This document shows positions 13,385 to 24,300 of a stretch of DNA of 64,000 bases, piece after piece; the first letter of the stretch is position 1, and the number at the start of each line of letters is the position of its first letter. The translations under genes were made by a program, and so were the position numbers. The notes under the pieces were generated by a model that worked only from the letters and a program-made list of their open reading frames with translations, was not told the origin of the DNA and did not search any database. Origin of the DNA: Triatoma infestans (taxonomy: Eukaryota; Arthropoda; Insecta; Hemiptera; Reduviidae); assembly GCA_011037195.1 (NCBI GenBank), contig JAAEAF010006430.1, forward strand, positions 82,307-146,306, in the 5' to 3' direction.

Positions 13385-14255
13385 GTGAGAGCGACAATAA
13401 GTAGCCTATCAACTGTGAAGTCCGGTGCTGAAATTCATGGACATATATGTCAAGTTTATAGGCCAATTTACAGTGGCACTAAGTTGGGGAATGGTGTCGT
13501 TTGTTTCGAGAAAGGCGCAATATGTATGACGAGAAACTCAACAGGCGGCCCCCTTAATCACAGACAAATTGGTGGAAAAAGAAAACATAAAAATTCTGAA
13601 AATCAACGTTTCACGATTTTTAGAATAGTCTTCCAAGATTCTTGTACATTATTTTACGAGACTACTAGAAAAACTTGAGGTATACAAAAGTGTGTGCCAG
13701 ATGAGTGCCACAAATGCTAACTGAGGTACACAAACAGAAAATTTGTGGCTGCACCTCAAATGCTCCTGGCAAAGATGTCAAAGTGAAGGGGATCTGCCAA
13801 CACCCTCAGTGGGAACATTGCCACAAAAGCGGCATTTATCATCTCCGAAAGTAAAAAAGTTTAAGCAGGTACCTCAAGATGAAATCATGGCCTCAATTTT
13901 CTGGGTAACAAAAGGGAGTCTTGCTGGAGATTTTTTTAACATTGAACATGGGACGATCATAAATATTTAGCGTATTGTTATACCAAAAGAAAGGGATTTT
14001 TTGACCCTTGGGACCGTACTTTTCCATGATAATGCTCGATCGCAGAGTATAATTCCAACTATTGAACATGTTTTACAACTTGGCAGAGGAAATTTATTTT
14101 AACCACTTTTCCACTATTTCTTTATACATTTAATAAAATTGACGGCAATTTTGGAGATAATGATGAACGATATTAAACAAAGCTTAGGACATTGGGATAA
14201 GAAAATTGATAATACGCTACACGTCAATGATGACTATATGGAAATTGGAGTAAAA
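13385..14255 (+). pseudogene. mariner transposase pseudogene
   Basis: In broken frames: AEIHGHICQVY (N-terminal helix-turn-helix), TDKLVEKENIKILKINVSRF (second helix-turn-helix), PQKRHLSSPKVKKFKQVPQD, IMASIFWVTKGSLAGDFFNI and EHGTIINI (between the first two catalytic aspartates), VLFHDNARSQS (the HDNARPH aspartate) and NVNDDYMEIGVKM near the C-terminus. The order is that of a Tc1/mariner DD34D transposase. Multiple stops make it dead. Terminal repeats are not clear. Confidence 0.75.
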
Positions 14256-14334
14256 ATGTAGATACATTTTGGTGATATAAAATCATTTTTATCTGAGTTG
14301 TTTCCAGTTTCAAAATGACTTTCGTTTTTCCAAA

Positions 14335-14640
14335 AATTTGGTGTGAAATACTCACACCACTTTCAGTTACTATAATTAATGCAATTTAATCAATAAAGTT
14401 TCTTTAAAGTTTACAATATTTAATTGAGCTGGCCATAAAAGGGGCTGGGGGTTTTACTAGTTTCCCTGAGTGACCTTATATGAAGCGCCTAGGTCAAAAC
14501 CAACTAAATCGCAGATCCACAAAACCCCTCTAAATTTATTTTTTCGGAAAAATGTGTCAAATAAAAGTGATACGTTTTATCTTCTGCACCAAGCATTCCA
14601 AGTTAAAAGAAAAACGTGTCTTAGGTGTACGGACTTAGGT
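14335..14640 (+). repeat. Partial CTTCCGGT repeat copy
   Basis: Begins TTTGGTGTGAAATACTCACA CCACTTTC and carries the CGGAAAAATGTGTCAAATAA block, directly after the mariner remnant. Confidence 0.6.
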
Positions 14641-15239
14641 ATTATACAAAATAGTCGAGTACATGAACGTTCAAAACACTATACAGTGCTGGAGATTACA
14701 TTCATTAACTACTTGGGAAAAATGCAATCTTTACGAAAGACATTTAATCTTTACCAAAGACATTTAATCTTTAAAAAGTCTTTTAATACAAAATAAATTA
14801 AACCCAACAGGAATAAACACTAAACAAGTGCCAAAATATTAGGTAAACAAACAAGCAACCTTCCCAAACTTATCTCGAATAATGTCTTTGCTTTCATTGC
14901 ACACCGCTTTTAGCGCGCTCATCTCAATGTCACGATTGGTCGACCTAAAGCATTTGCTGCGCTACTGAGGATATTAACTATAAGAATCTGGTTTATTTAC
15001 TTGCAATTACATTCCCTCAAAAATTGCGATTTTGAACAGCGCAAGATCATGAAACTATTTTTAAAACTTTTGTACGAGGCACAGCGATTAATACACAAAT
15101 TCCTAATTTCTGATTTTGTATGTTACATGCTTCACATAAGTTGCGATCGGTCTTAAAAGCGAGTGTGTGACAGTCACAATCATAGAGAACATCCTTGTTA
15201 CATATTATTTTATAATAAACATACAATTCAATGCCTTAC

Positions 15240-15378
15240 CTTGTAGGGGCAGATCTAGATTGGGATATTTCTCCGGCCTGGGAAGTTCCCGCGGGTCTTG
15301 ATCCGTGGCATAGTATGAAAAGTCATCATCACAGTATTCCATGGAATTCCGAGGAACACATTCCAGGATGTGGCCAGT
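15240..15378 (-). CDS. Isolated internal exon of an unidentified host gene
   Basis: A 139-bp, 46-codon open stretch on the - strand with clear borders: acceptor TTGTTCTTTGATACTAG and donor CAAG|GTAAGG. It is markedly more GC-rich than the flanks. It reads TGHILECVPRNSMEYCDDDF, then SYYATDQDPRELPRPEKYPN, an acidic, tyrosine- and proline-rich tract with two cysteines. I do not recognise the family; an extracellular or linker segment is possible. Phase 0 in, phase 1 out. No neighbouring exon was found with confidence, and the link to the - strand gene at 20.6 kb is unproven. Confidence 0.5.
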
Positions 15379-15639
15379 CTAGTATCAAAGAACAAAATAG
15401 GGAAAGATCAGAATCTAGAAATTATTTCTGAAATGTTTATTTGAAAAACAATCTGCTATAAAACAGCAACTATTCCCTCTTATTAATTGTAATTCTACAC
15501 TTGTGATAGATAAATTCACTTAGTTCTTTTAATTCCCTCCAGTTAGTGGGACGTAATTATATTGATAGGCCAAATAATACCAATAAAACTAATTACTTCG
15601 GGAAACTGGTTCAAAGTAATAGTTTATATAAGTGTAGTA

Positions 15640-16345
15640 TATAAGAAAAGTCTATGGAGCTAATTTCGAGGAAATCGGAAACTAAAATAAACATTTTTTA
15701 AAAGAGTCTTTCTTGTGACGGACTTTGATGGGAACCTAGATGTAGGATTCCAGAGTGATACTTAAAACAGAAATTCAAGGTTGAGCTTCTGCGAATTTCT
15801 GTTGTTTAATATTTGTTCGCTAAGACCCATACAAATCAGACGCTTTAAAACTTTCTTACTGTTCGCTTATAGGCGGCCTCAAAACATGCATTTCCTTCCA
15901 TTAACGAAATTTGCATTACTTCCTTGTACGCTAACAAATGTCCGCAATTCTCACAGTAGAAGAATTAATATTTCTGAAAACCAATTTCCCCGGGAAAATG
16001 TTGCAAATATAAGTGATCGGTATTTATGCATGCAGATAGTTTACCAAGTTTAAAGAAAATCGTTCGAGCCATTTTCGAGAAAATCATGAAAAGTTCTACT
16101 TCCGGTTGATGGATTTTGCCCGAAATTTTCGGATCTGATGCTGCCTAAACGGAATACCAAGTTTGAGTTTTCTGCGACTTTTCTTATTTGACATATTCTG
16201 TTAACACACACACACACACACCATTCGTAAAATCTTTTTTTTTGTTTTCAGGTAACTTCATATATTTCCGGTGAAAACTCAATTTTGAAAATCTGGCAAG
16301 ATCGCAATACTTTCTCCTGCCAGGAGAAAGAGAAAGTAAAAATGT
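15640..16345 (+). repeat. CTTCCGGT repeat copy
   Basis: TTTAAAGAAAATCGTTCGAG, CTACTTCCGGTTGATGGATT (16096-16115), CAAGTTTGAGTTTTCTGCGA, CA stretch 16203-16222, end TACTTTCTCCTGCCAGGAGA AAG. Confidence 0.8.
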
Positions 16346-16624
16346 GTATTGAGTCTGACGAAATCAAACAAGTTTCAATAGTTTAGCAAAATGATGAACT
16401 CTCACGAACTAAATCAAAAGGTTATGACATCTTAATAATTCTGTAAATTTCCCGATTTATAAAGTGTCAAGTGTCTGAGTTTCATTTCCCATCATCGGCG
16501 ATTTAATCAATTATTATAGTTTACAAACTGTAAACGTTGCTATATAAATACGAAGTGAAAGTCCACAAAAATTACACACAGAAGAAATTTCACACGTGAC
16601 CTATTTAAAAAAATAAATTTGTTG

Positions 16625-16790
16625 TGGTGGTTGGTTCCGCAGAGCTGGAAAGCATCAGAGACATTTTCCGTGGTAGCCTGCTTCGTTTTGTGGTCATCGA
16701 CCGGTTTCGGGCGTTCGCCCATCTTCAGGATGCGTTTTTCAGACAGTGTGCCAACACAGACTCGTACAGAGACTTAGTTACACACTAACT
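16625..16790 (-). repeat. Copy of the foldback/hammerhead-like family
   Basis: On the - strand CTGAAGATGGGCGAACGCCC then GAAACCGGTCGATGACCAC, ending AGCATC...CCAGCTCTGCGGAACC near 16628. Stem II is a perfect GGGC/GCCC with GAAC loop. Confidence 0.7.
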
Positions 16791-17079
16791 GAGGTAGTGT
16801 TTTAAATACTCTGATAAAAAAATAAAATTTGTCCCGAAACATTCATTCGGCATTCTCTTACTGCAATTCTCAAAATTCTAAATGACAAACTGCCTTCAAA
16901 CTTGAATTTTTATCAAATATTGACTAGATTTTGTTTTGACACACTGGCACCAGCTGGGCACTAGAGGCAGCGTGTATGTCCCACCTTTCGTAGGCAAATT
17001 TTGCTCACCCGTCCTAACAGAATAATATAAATATGATGTGAGGACAGCACTAACCTACAAACCCAAGCAGGCATATATC

Positions 17080-18545
17080 TGCATATACCCGTTTTCCAGA
17101 AAATTCCTAAACCTATTCTGTAAAGAGGTACTTCCGGTCAACCGATTTCTGCAAATTTGGAAATCTATCAGTGCTTCTAATGTATGTACATTAACATTAT
17201 GTAGGTGGTAAAACCGTACATTGTACTGAAGTGGACTTTAGTGGTAAGTATAACGCTGTTCTTCCCTCAGAACCTCCCATAAAATTAATTTTGCCGGGAA
17301 AATGTTTCTAATAAAAGTGAAAGGTGGTGTGTGTGCGCGCGTGTGTGTAGATAGAATACAGACATAATCAACCGGAAGTGCTACTTTACTGATTTTTAAT
17401 GTTTTTCGGGATTTTTTTTGAAAGAGGCTCCAACGATTTTCTTTAGACTTCATATACTGTCTACATACGTGAATACCTGCCACTATTACTGATTTTTGGG
17501 GTGTTCTGGGGAACAGTAGCCTTAGTATGCTTTTCTCTAAAGTATCACTTCAGTATAATATATAGTCTTACCACCTACATAATATTAATACAAATTAGAA
17601 GCATTGATAGAATTTCAAAATTTGAAGCAAATCGATTAACCGGAAGTGCGATTTTACAGAATAGGTTTTTGAGCTTTTTGGAATGTTTTCGAAAACTGTT
17701 ATTACGATTTCTTGGCATGTTTGCTGCATAGATAGAAACGAATCACTTTTATTTGAATCATTTTTCTGAAAAAATTAGTCTAAGGTACATTTGGTACTTA
17801 AACACACAAGCTCCCTCACAAGCTTTCTTGGTTTGGACAGAGAGCGCTCCACATAAGGCTGCTAAGGTATACAAGCAATGTACCCACCACCATTTCTGGC
17901 CAGCCCAGCTAAACATTGTAACGTTGCAATTTTAAAGAAAATTACTGATTAAATTGTATTAATTAGAGTAAGAGAAAGTGGTGAGAGTGTTTCACACCGT
18001 CTGCAGGGACCTCAAAAACCACCTAAACTCATTTACCAAAATTTGACACGATCACATTACTTCCTCTTACTAGAATATGAAAAAGTAAAAACAATGGGAT
18101 TCTAAAAAAAATTGTGTAGGAAATTCGCTGATTCACTGATTTTCTTCAAACTGGGAATTTGAATAACTAATTTAATTCTCATTGGAACATTTAAAGATCA
18201 TGGAATCTGTACCATTCTTGGAAATGCCGCTCTTTCCCCTCAACATTCCTATAATCAATACTCTCGAAAAATGTTTCAAATGAAAGTTATGGAGGTACAG
18301 TGCGCGTAATAGGCATACGAAGTTTCAAGAAAATTGTTGGAACCATTTTTAAGAAACTCGCAACTTACTGTAGAATCCCCTTTTAAAACGAAATGTCAAG
18401 TTTGAATTCCTGCGATTTTTTGTTTTTGAGCTCTGCTGTTCGCACAGACACACGCGCACAAACCAGTTTTTCAGACTCCAAGCATCCTCAAAATCTGTAT
18501 ATTCGGTGAAAGCTCAATATCGAAAATTTGACATATCTCTATACT
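17080..18545. repeat. Cluster of CTTCCGGT repeats in both orientations
   Basis: A + part at 17080-17330 (GTACTTCCGGTCAACCGATT). A - part at 17365-18005 ending GTGAGAGTGTTTCACACC. A + part at 18005-18545 with TCAAGTTTGAATTCCTGCG and ATACTTCCTCTTATTATTATT. Head-to-head ends meet near 18000. Confidence 0.7.
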
Positions 18546-18559
18546 TCCTCTTATTATTA

Positions 18560-19265
18560 TTATTATTCAAGAAAGGGGAGGGTGAAACCCTAAGCTATCC
18601 AAAGCCTCCCTGGGTCCATTTAGCTACCCCTAAAGAATAACAAGTACTGGGTCTGAAACAAAAGTCCAGCTCCACGTTTTACCCATCTAAGTTTTACCAC
18701 AGACCGAACAGACAAAACCTTAAAAGGACGTAGCTTAAGATCCTCTACCGATATCCTATTCCGGCCGAAGGTCCTAAACCTAATCTCCTCACAGCCCAAA
18801 CAATCCGTTATTTTGCATGGGTGTTTCCTCCTCCGTCTCACAAACTCTACAAAAGGGGCCAGGCATGAGTCCCATTGTATGGACATGTCTCCTTAAACCA
18901 CCATGCCCAGTGAGGAAGCCAACCAGGTGCCTGAGAGAGGTCCGTGAAAGATACCGGACCCCTCCTACTCAAAGCTCCGTCCGGACCCCCAATGAGCATC
19001 TTAAACTACCGACAACCCACTGCACTATTCATAAGGATGAGTGCAGTGAGATCATCATGTCTGGAAGCCTGACAGACATGTGCCAGAAGACACACCAACA
19101 GCAGGCTCGGGACCAACGAAAGGTAGAGAGGAATTCCAGACTGACATGTGCCAGAAGACACACCAACAGCAGGCTCGTGACCAACGAAAGGTAGAGAGGA
19201 ACCTAATTTGGCAAACCTATCCACCTCCTCATTCCCAAGTGACCTGGAACCCAGACCAGAAGCAC
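18560..19265 (-). pseudogene. Remnant of the same RNase H-bearing LINE family
   Basis: On the - strand PGHLGNEEVDRFAK is the C-terminal RNase H signature. It is followed by GFLTGHGGLRRHVHTMGLMP, a CRVCETEEET zinc-type motif, and CEEIRFRTFGRNRISVEDL. This is the C-terminal end of an ORF2 of the Jockey/R1/I type. It carries an internal tandem duplication (19076-19202). Confidence 0.7.
19076..19202 (+). repeat. Two-copy tandem duplication, 68-bp period
   Basis: The block beginning ACATGTGCCAGAAGACACAC at 19076 recurs at 19144 with one or two changes, inside the dead RNase H/LINE fragment. It looks like a recent local duplication rather than part of the element. Confidence 0.8.
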
Positions 19266-19547
19266 ATCCTTCCTCCTACTTCCTCTTGCTAGAGGGAAAA
19301 AAAATATAAATTTCAATTAAATCCATGAGACTTGTAATACGAGAAAGCCGTGTAAATGTTTCGCAACATTTATTTATTCTGTAAAAACTTGTGATATTAG
19401 TACATTTTCAACACTACATTAACAAAAATTTTGTCAGAAATCCTCATTTCGGTTATCACAAAAGGTTAAATATTCCATTCCATGTTTCCCCAAATCACGT
19501 AATATCAAAAACTTGTCATTTGTTGGGAAATATTTCGTTTACCAATT

Positions 19548-19675
19548 TTACTCATTTTGGGTAGTTTCAATTACGTTGGCTACAGAAATTACCCCCATAT
19601 TATCTAACTGCTCTAAAATACGTCTAGAAACGTTAGAAATTAATAATTCAAATATCAATTTAACTGATAAATACA
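19548..19675 (-). CDS. Possible terminal exon of the gene divergent from SPO11
   Basis: About 42 open codons on the - strand after an A8-AG acceptor, ending in TAA at 19548-19550. They contain SNVSRRILEQLDNMGVISVA, which resembles a winged-helix strand-helix segment. The required incoming phase (1) differs from the outgoing phase of the 20291 exon (0), so another exon would have to lie between them. It could be chance; not recognised. Confidence 0.25.
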
Positions 19676-20290
19676 CTTTTTTTTATAAAATAAAACTAGT
19701 AAACAAAGCAGAAACTAATTTGAAAAGAACACAGAGAAATAACATTAAGTTAACAGAAAGTACCTAAATAAATGGCAAATTAATAATATGGAATCCAAAA
19801 ATTTTTACTTCTTATAAATATTTTCTGTAAAACTAACAAATTATTTATGATTATGCTATGTTTGGTTCATATTTTTCGTTAAAAAAAAAATCACAATTAA
19901 TTGATCTGGATGTTGTCAATTGATTGAGAACATACTGTCATGGTCATACGCAATTTTTATGTTTACAACATTAACCGTTACGCCCCCTTTGTTTTTCCAA
20001 CTTGTTGCTGAAATTTAACTGAACAGTTTTAATAGATATGAAAGCAAAATATTAAATAAATGTTCATATTCTTTTAGGACCGATTTAAAAAGATTATACT
20101 AAAATGTTTAGTGTTGTGACAAATCACCACACTGTTGAGAACTTCCTGTTAAAAAAATAAAACCCGTTAGATCTAATGATAACTTTCAGAATAGTTTCGA
20201 ATATTTGAATGCATTTTAAAGTATTTTATGTTTTAAAAGCATGCTAAATAGATTAATTTATTCAACAAATAGATATTACTTAGAACTTAC

Positions 20291-20611
20291 TTTAAGAAAC
20301 ACGCCTATAATTTTTGGTGTAACAAAGTTGATGGAAAAAAATTGAGAAAACAAAATCAGTATCATATTACTTACCCAATTCTTTAATTTCTCTAACATTT
20401 TTTTCTATAATACACTACACTATTACGATAAAATGTATTTATGGGCCTAGATAGCTTTGACTCCTTCTTTCACGTTCAACAAACTATTCGTAACTGAACT
20501 GTTTAGCAACGTCCTACCGTCTTCAATGTATAACTGTATAGCAGTGGGAGAGTACTCAGTCAGCTGATTGTGACGTCAACGCCACTCTGACTCACCGTCT
20601 GTCGCTGCCAT
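20291..20611 (-). CDS. 5' end of a gene divergent from SPO11 (three small exons, unidentified)
   Basis: Three short stretches on the - strand have good splice borders and matching phases. Exon 1 (20611-20596): AAGATGG start context, MAATD, donor CG|GTGAGT. Exon 2 (20404-20375): acceptor ATTATAG, donor GG|GTAAGT. Exon 3 (20304-20291), a 14-nt microexon: acceptor ATTATAG, donor AAA|GTAAGT. Joined they read MAATDEKNVREIKELGVFLK, leaving phase 0. The sequence is charged and helical; I do not recognise it. The start lies about 550 bp upstream of the SPO11 ATG, so the two genes would share a divergent promoter. The join is inferred from phase and splice consensus, not from homology. Confidence 0.4.
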
Positions 20612-20740
20612 CTTACTACCGTTCTCTGTACTAACTATATGAATCATTTCATTTATAAATTTCTAAATTTAAGTATTTCACCAGAAAAACAATATAAGAA
20701 TAATAGTTGTTTACAAAAAGGTATTGTAAATAATTTTTTG
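20521..20740. promoter_or_regulatory. Probable bidirectional promoter region between SPO11 and its - strand neighbour
   Basis: This stretch is more GC-rich than its surroundings. It holds a palindromic CRE-type site TGACGTCA (20571-20578) and the - strand start codon at 20611. On the + strand, AAAAG|GTATTG at 20720 could be the donor of a non-coding first SPO11 exon that splices to 21145. The transcription start sites are not visible from sequence; the role is inferred from the head-to-head layout. Confidence 0.35.
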
Positions 20741-21163
20741 TAAAAGGATCTTATCTTATACTGTACTTACATGCAATTGTTAAGTAGTAATAATTTCATT
20801 GACGATGTTAATATTTACTAAAGAAAAAAGTAAAAACAACACTTTTTACCTTTCTCTTATTTTAATTATGATGTTAATATTTGATATTTACTTATGAATA
20901 ACATCCATTATAATTTTAAATTTGACTAGATAGATAGATAGATAAAAACTTTTATTAATAATAAATACAATAATTATCACCTTAACATTAGAAAAGTGAT
21001 TAGTGACGTAGCTTAAATTAAATTTGACTAATCCATACACAAATATTACATTTTGATTACTGACACAATTTTTCGAAAAATTTCTTACTAATTTTAAATT
21101 ATATAAAGAAAACCTCAGTAATTTGTTGCTTTTTTTTTTTGCAGTAATGGTTAAAACATTGCA

Positions 21164-21312
21164 ATGGTTGATAGGACAAGTGCTGCTTTACAAGAAGCTG
21201 CAAAAACGAATATAGAATTTAAAAGTATAATTCATGAATTAAAAGTAGAACTTAAAGCAACTAATACTCGAAAAACATCAGCCGGATTCAGTCAATATCA
21301 ACCGAAAAGAAG
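21164..21312 (+). CDS. SPO11: SPO11 coding exon 1
   Basis: Encodes residues 1-49 plus two bases of codon 50 (AG|). The donor is AG|GTTAGA. The exon itself begins at about 21145 after a T-rich tract and GCAG; an in-frame TAA at 21152 and a short out-of-frame ORF from ATG 21147 favour ATG 21164. The N-terminal sequence is hydrophilic and helical and poorly conserved in the family, so the start is the least certain part of the gene model. Confidence 0.75.
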
Positions 21313-24300
21313 GTTAGATAATATGTTTGTTTATTTTGTAACGTTTCATTTAATTTTATAAAAAAATCAAATTTGCAAATTACAGACAAGAACTATTAGT
21401 TAGCATACAAAATATCATGTTAAAAATCATTCAATCCATTACCATAGATCAAGTACCTAAAATAAAAATCAGAAATCAAAGATGTTGGAGTAACAGTGTC
21501 TACAAGGATAACAGGTAAATTAGAGGAATATAAAGCAGTAAATTATGAATTTGTATTCCCATTTTTTACTTCCGCTTACAGCTGAAAAAGCCCCAATATT
21601 ATTGCTATCCTGGCAAATTCATCAGAAATTTATGTTTTAACGTTATTCGAGTACAAAACAAAATTAATTCATCCTGGTAGTTTGTAACTACCACCAGCAG
21701 CTCCCACAGAACCCACCAAAATTCAGTTTACCTAGAAAAAAAAATGTTTTAATAACAGTCATTACGCCTTAATGTGAAATTAAAGAAAATCTTTAGAGTC
21801 ATACTACGTTAGAAAATCGCAAAAATTTGAAAAAAAACAGTAAGGTAAAATTTCACTTTCAGATGTCGGATTTTGTCTGAAACTTTCGTGGTGAAAGGAA
21901 TAAGGTGCCTAGAATTAGAATTAGAATGATGCAGGGGGGGACTCGAACCCAAGCACTGCAACCTACCCATTGAGGCTTATTGCGCTAAACCCTCAGTAGA
22001 GAAACTCTTCATGAGGTCCAGGACTTTCCTCACCAGACCTTCTTGAAGTACGATTTCCTCCGGTCTCAAAGTGCCCAAGATCTCGTACCGCAATCTGCCA
22101 ATTGCGACGCAATCTAACAACAGGTGAGAGGCCGTCTCCTCCTCCTCCTGACACAGTCTACACAAGGGCTCTGAGTTCACCAATCCCACCTTGTGCAGAT
22201 GTCTTGAACCTACCATGCCCAGTAAACAGGCCCGTCATCAGAGAAATCTGATACCTGCTTAAACCCACGGTTTCTCTGGTTCTTCTTTTACACAGCTCTC
22301 GCATGACCCCTTTGCTGTGTATTGCCCCAGTACTTAGCCTCCAGTGACGATTATGTTCTCTCCGAGTCCATTCTCTCAGAGACGCTCTCGCCATACTTTT
22401 GGCTATTCCCAGAACAGGTTCCGGCCCACAGAAGGAAGAGTTCGCTTCCTCCCTGAGTTCGATTAGGAAAGAAGTAATTCTGAATGCCCGAAGTGCATTC
22501 AGCGCAGCCTGGGTGTCCGAGAAGATGCATATCTCACGATTCCTAGAGCCCATACGCAAATACTCCTCAGCACAGATTTTTATTACATAAACTTCAGCCT
22601 GGAATATCGTGGAGAATCCACAGAGAGGATGCGTACGTCCGGCTTACTCCATATATGCCGGCACCAGTTCCGCAGGCCATTTTGGACCCATCCGTAAACC
22701 AGGATCCCCCAGTCTGGCCTCGTTTTCCCAACTTTTGGCCCATTCCGATCGTGACGTTAATATCACTTGGAAGGGGAGCTCAAAGTGAAATGTTGGACAG
22801 CACTCCTCCACAGCCATCTTAAAGATAGGGCCAGGGTCAACCTTCTGAGCTATGTCCAAGTGCTTGGCTAGGAAGCTTCTTTCCTTCCACTGGCCATTGT
22901 TCATTAGTCTGTACGCGCTAGCCCTCGCCACCGCTTGTATCAAAAGATGTAGCGGAAGCAACCCCAGCAGTACTTCCAATGCAACCGTTGGGGCACTACA
23001 GAATGTCCCCGAACTCAGTAGGCACGCCAGCCTTTGCACCCCTGAGAGGTTTTTCCTCGCAACCTGTTGTTCCGTTTTTGGTCACCACACTGCAGACCCA
23101 TAAGTGAGGACAGGTATGATGGTCCGCATATAGAGCCAGTGGGCCATTTTGGGGGAAGCCCCCATGTTTTCCCGCAGGCTCTAGTAACTCCAGAAGACAC
23201 TCTTTCCCTTCTGTGTCACAGACTCTAGATGCGCTTTCCAGGTGAGTCTGGAGTCCAGCATGATCCCCAGATATTTCACCTGACCAGACAACTCTAGAGT
23301 TCTTCCAAAGAAGTTTAGTGTGCTTAAACATTCCACATTCCTTCTTCTGCTAAAAGGAACCAAAATGGACTTAGTGGGGCTATCAGGTGACTATCAACAC
23401 CAGCCCTCCACCACTCGCAGGGCCTTTTGTAGAAGCTCACTAACAACTGTCTCATGCCTGCCCCTGACCATGACCACCACATCATCCGCGTAGCCAAGGA
23501 CAGAACACCCCCTGCGATCGAGCTCCTCCAGCAGCTCGTCTACAACCATTCACTACAGAAGGGGAGACAAGACCCCCCTCTGAGGGCATCGCCTTGTAGC
23601 CGTGGTTTCAAGCGTCTCCTCATAGAGGCTGGCTATGATTCTTCTAGTGTTAAGCACGCTGCTAACCCACCTAGTAATGGTCGATTTACCCCATGCCTTT
23701 CCAAAGTTTGATTGAGCTACAGTTCGTGTTGCTGAAGGCACCCTCTATGTCCAGAAACATATCCACAGGCACCTCCTGCCATATACCGCCGCCTCCAATT
23801 CTCCTACAAGGGAGTGGAGGGCGTTTCGCAGGATTTACCACTCTGGTAGGCATGCTGATTAGAATGCAGGGGCCGCAGTTGAAGCACCGGCCCCCTGATA
23901 TGCAAGTCTACCAGTTTCTCCAACACTTTCATCATAAATGATTGGTCTAAAATCCTTGGCCTGGGTATGAGTTCTCTTCCCAGGCTTCGGAATAAAGACA
24001 GCTCTTACCTCTTACAGGCCTCCATGCCATCGGGACATGGGGAGGGCTAAGCTTACCCTCATTACCCTGCAAAGAATAGGAGTAAGAATTTCACTTCCCC
24101 AAGGAGGGCCTCACGGTACTCCTTCCTTGTTCCCTTCCTCTTTGCCGCGTTAAACAGCCTTCTCGCTAAGTTTGAAGTTTCCTAAGGATTTTTCGTTTTC
24201 GAAATATTTTATTTACACTTAAAACACAATCATCCGCAAAAACATTTTTTCCGTATTTTGGTGACCTGAAAAATGGAAATCTTTTTAAAAAGAGAAACTA

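Noticed and set aside
21541..21660. Alternative SPO11 exon after CTTACAG at 21581
   Set aside because: It contains an in-frame stop or gives no family similarity, while 25112-25249 matches the conserved domain exactly and has the right phase.
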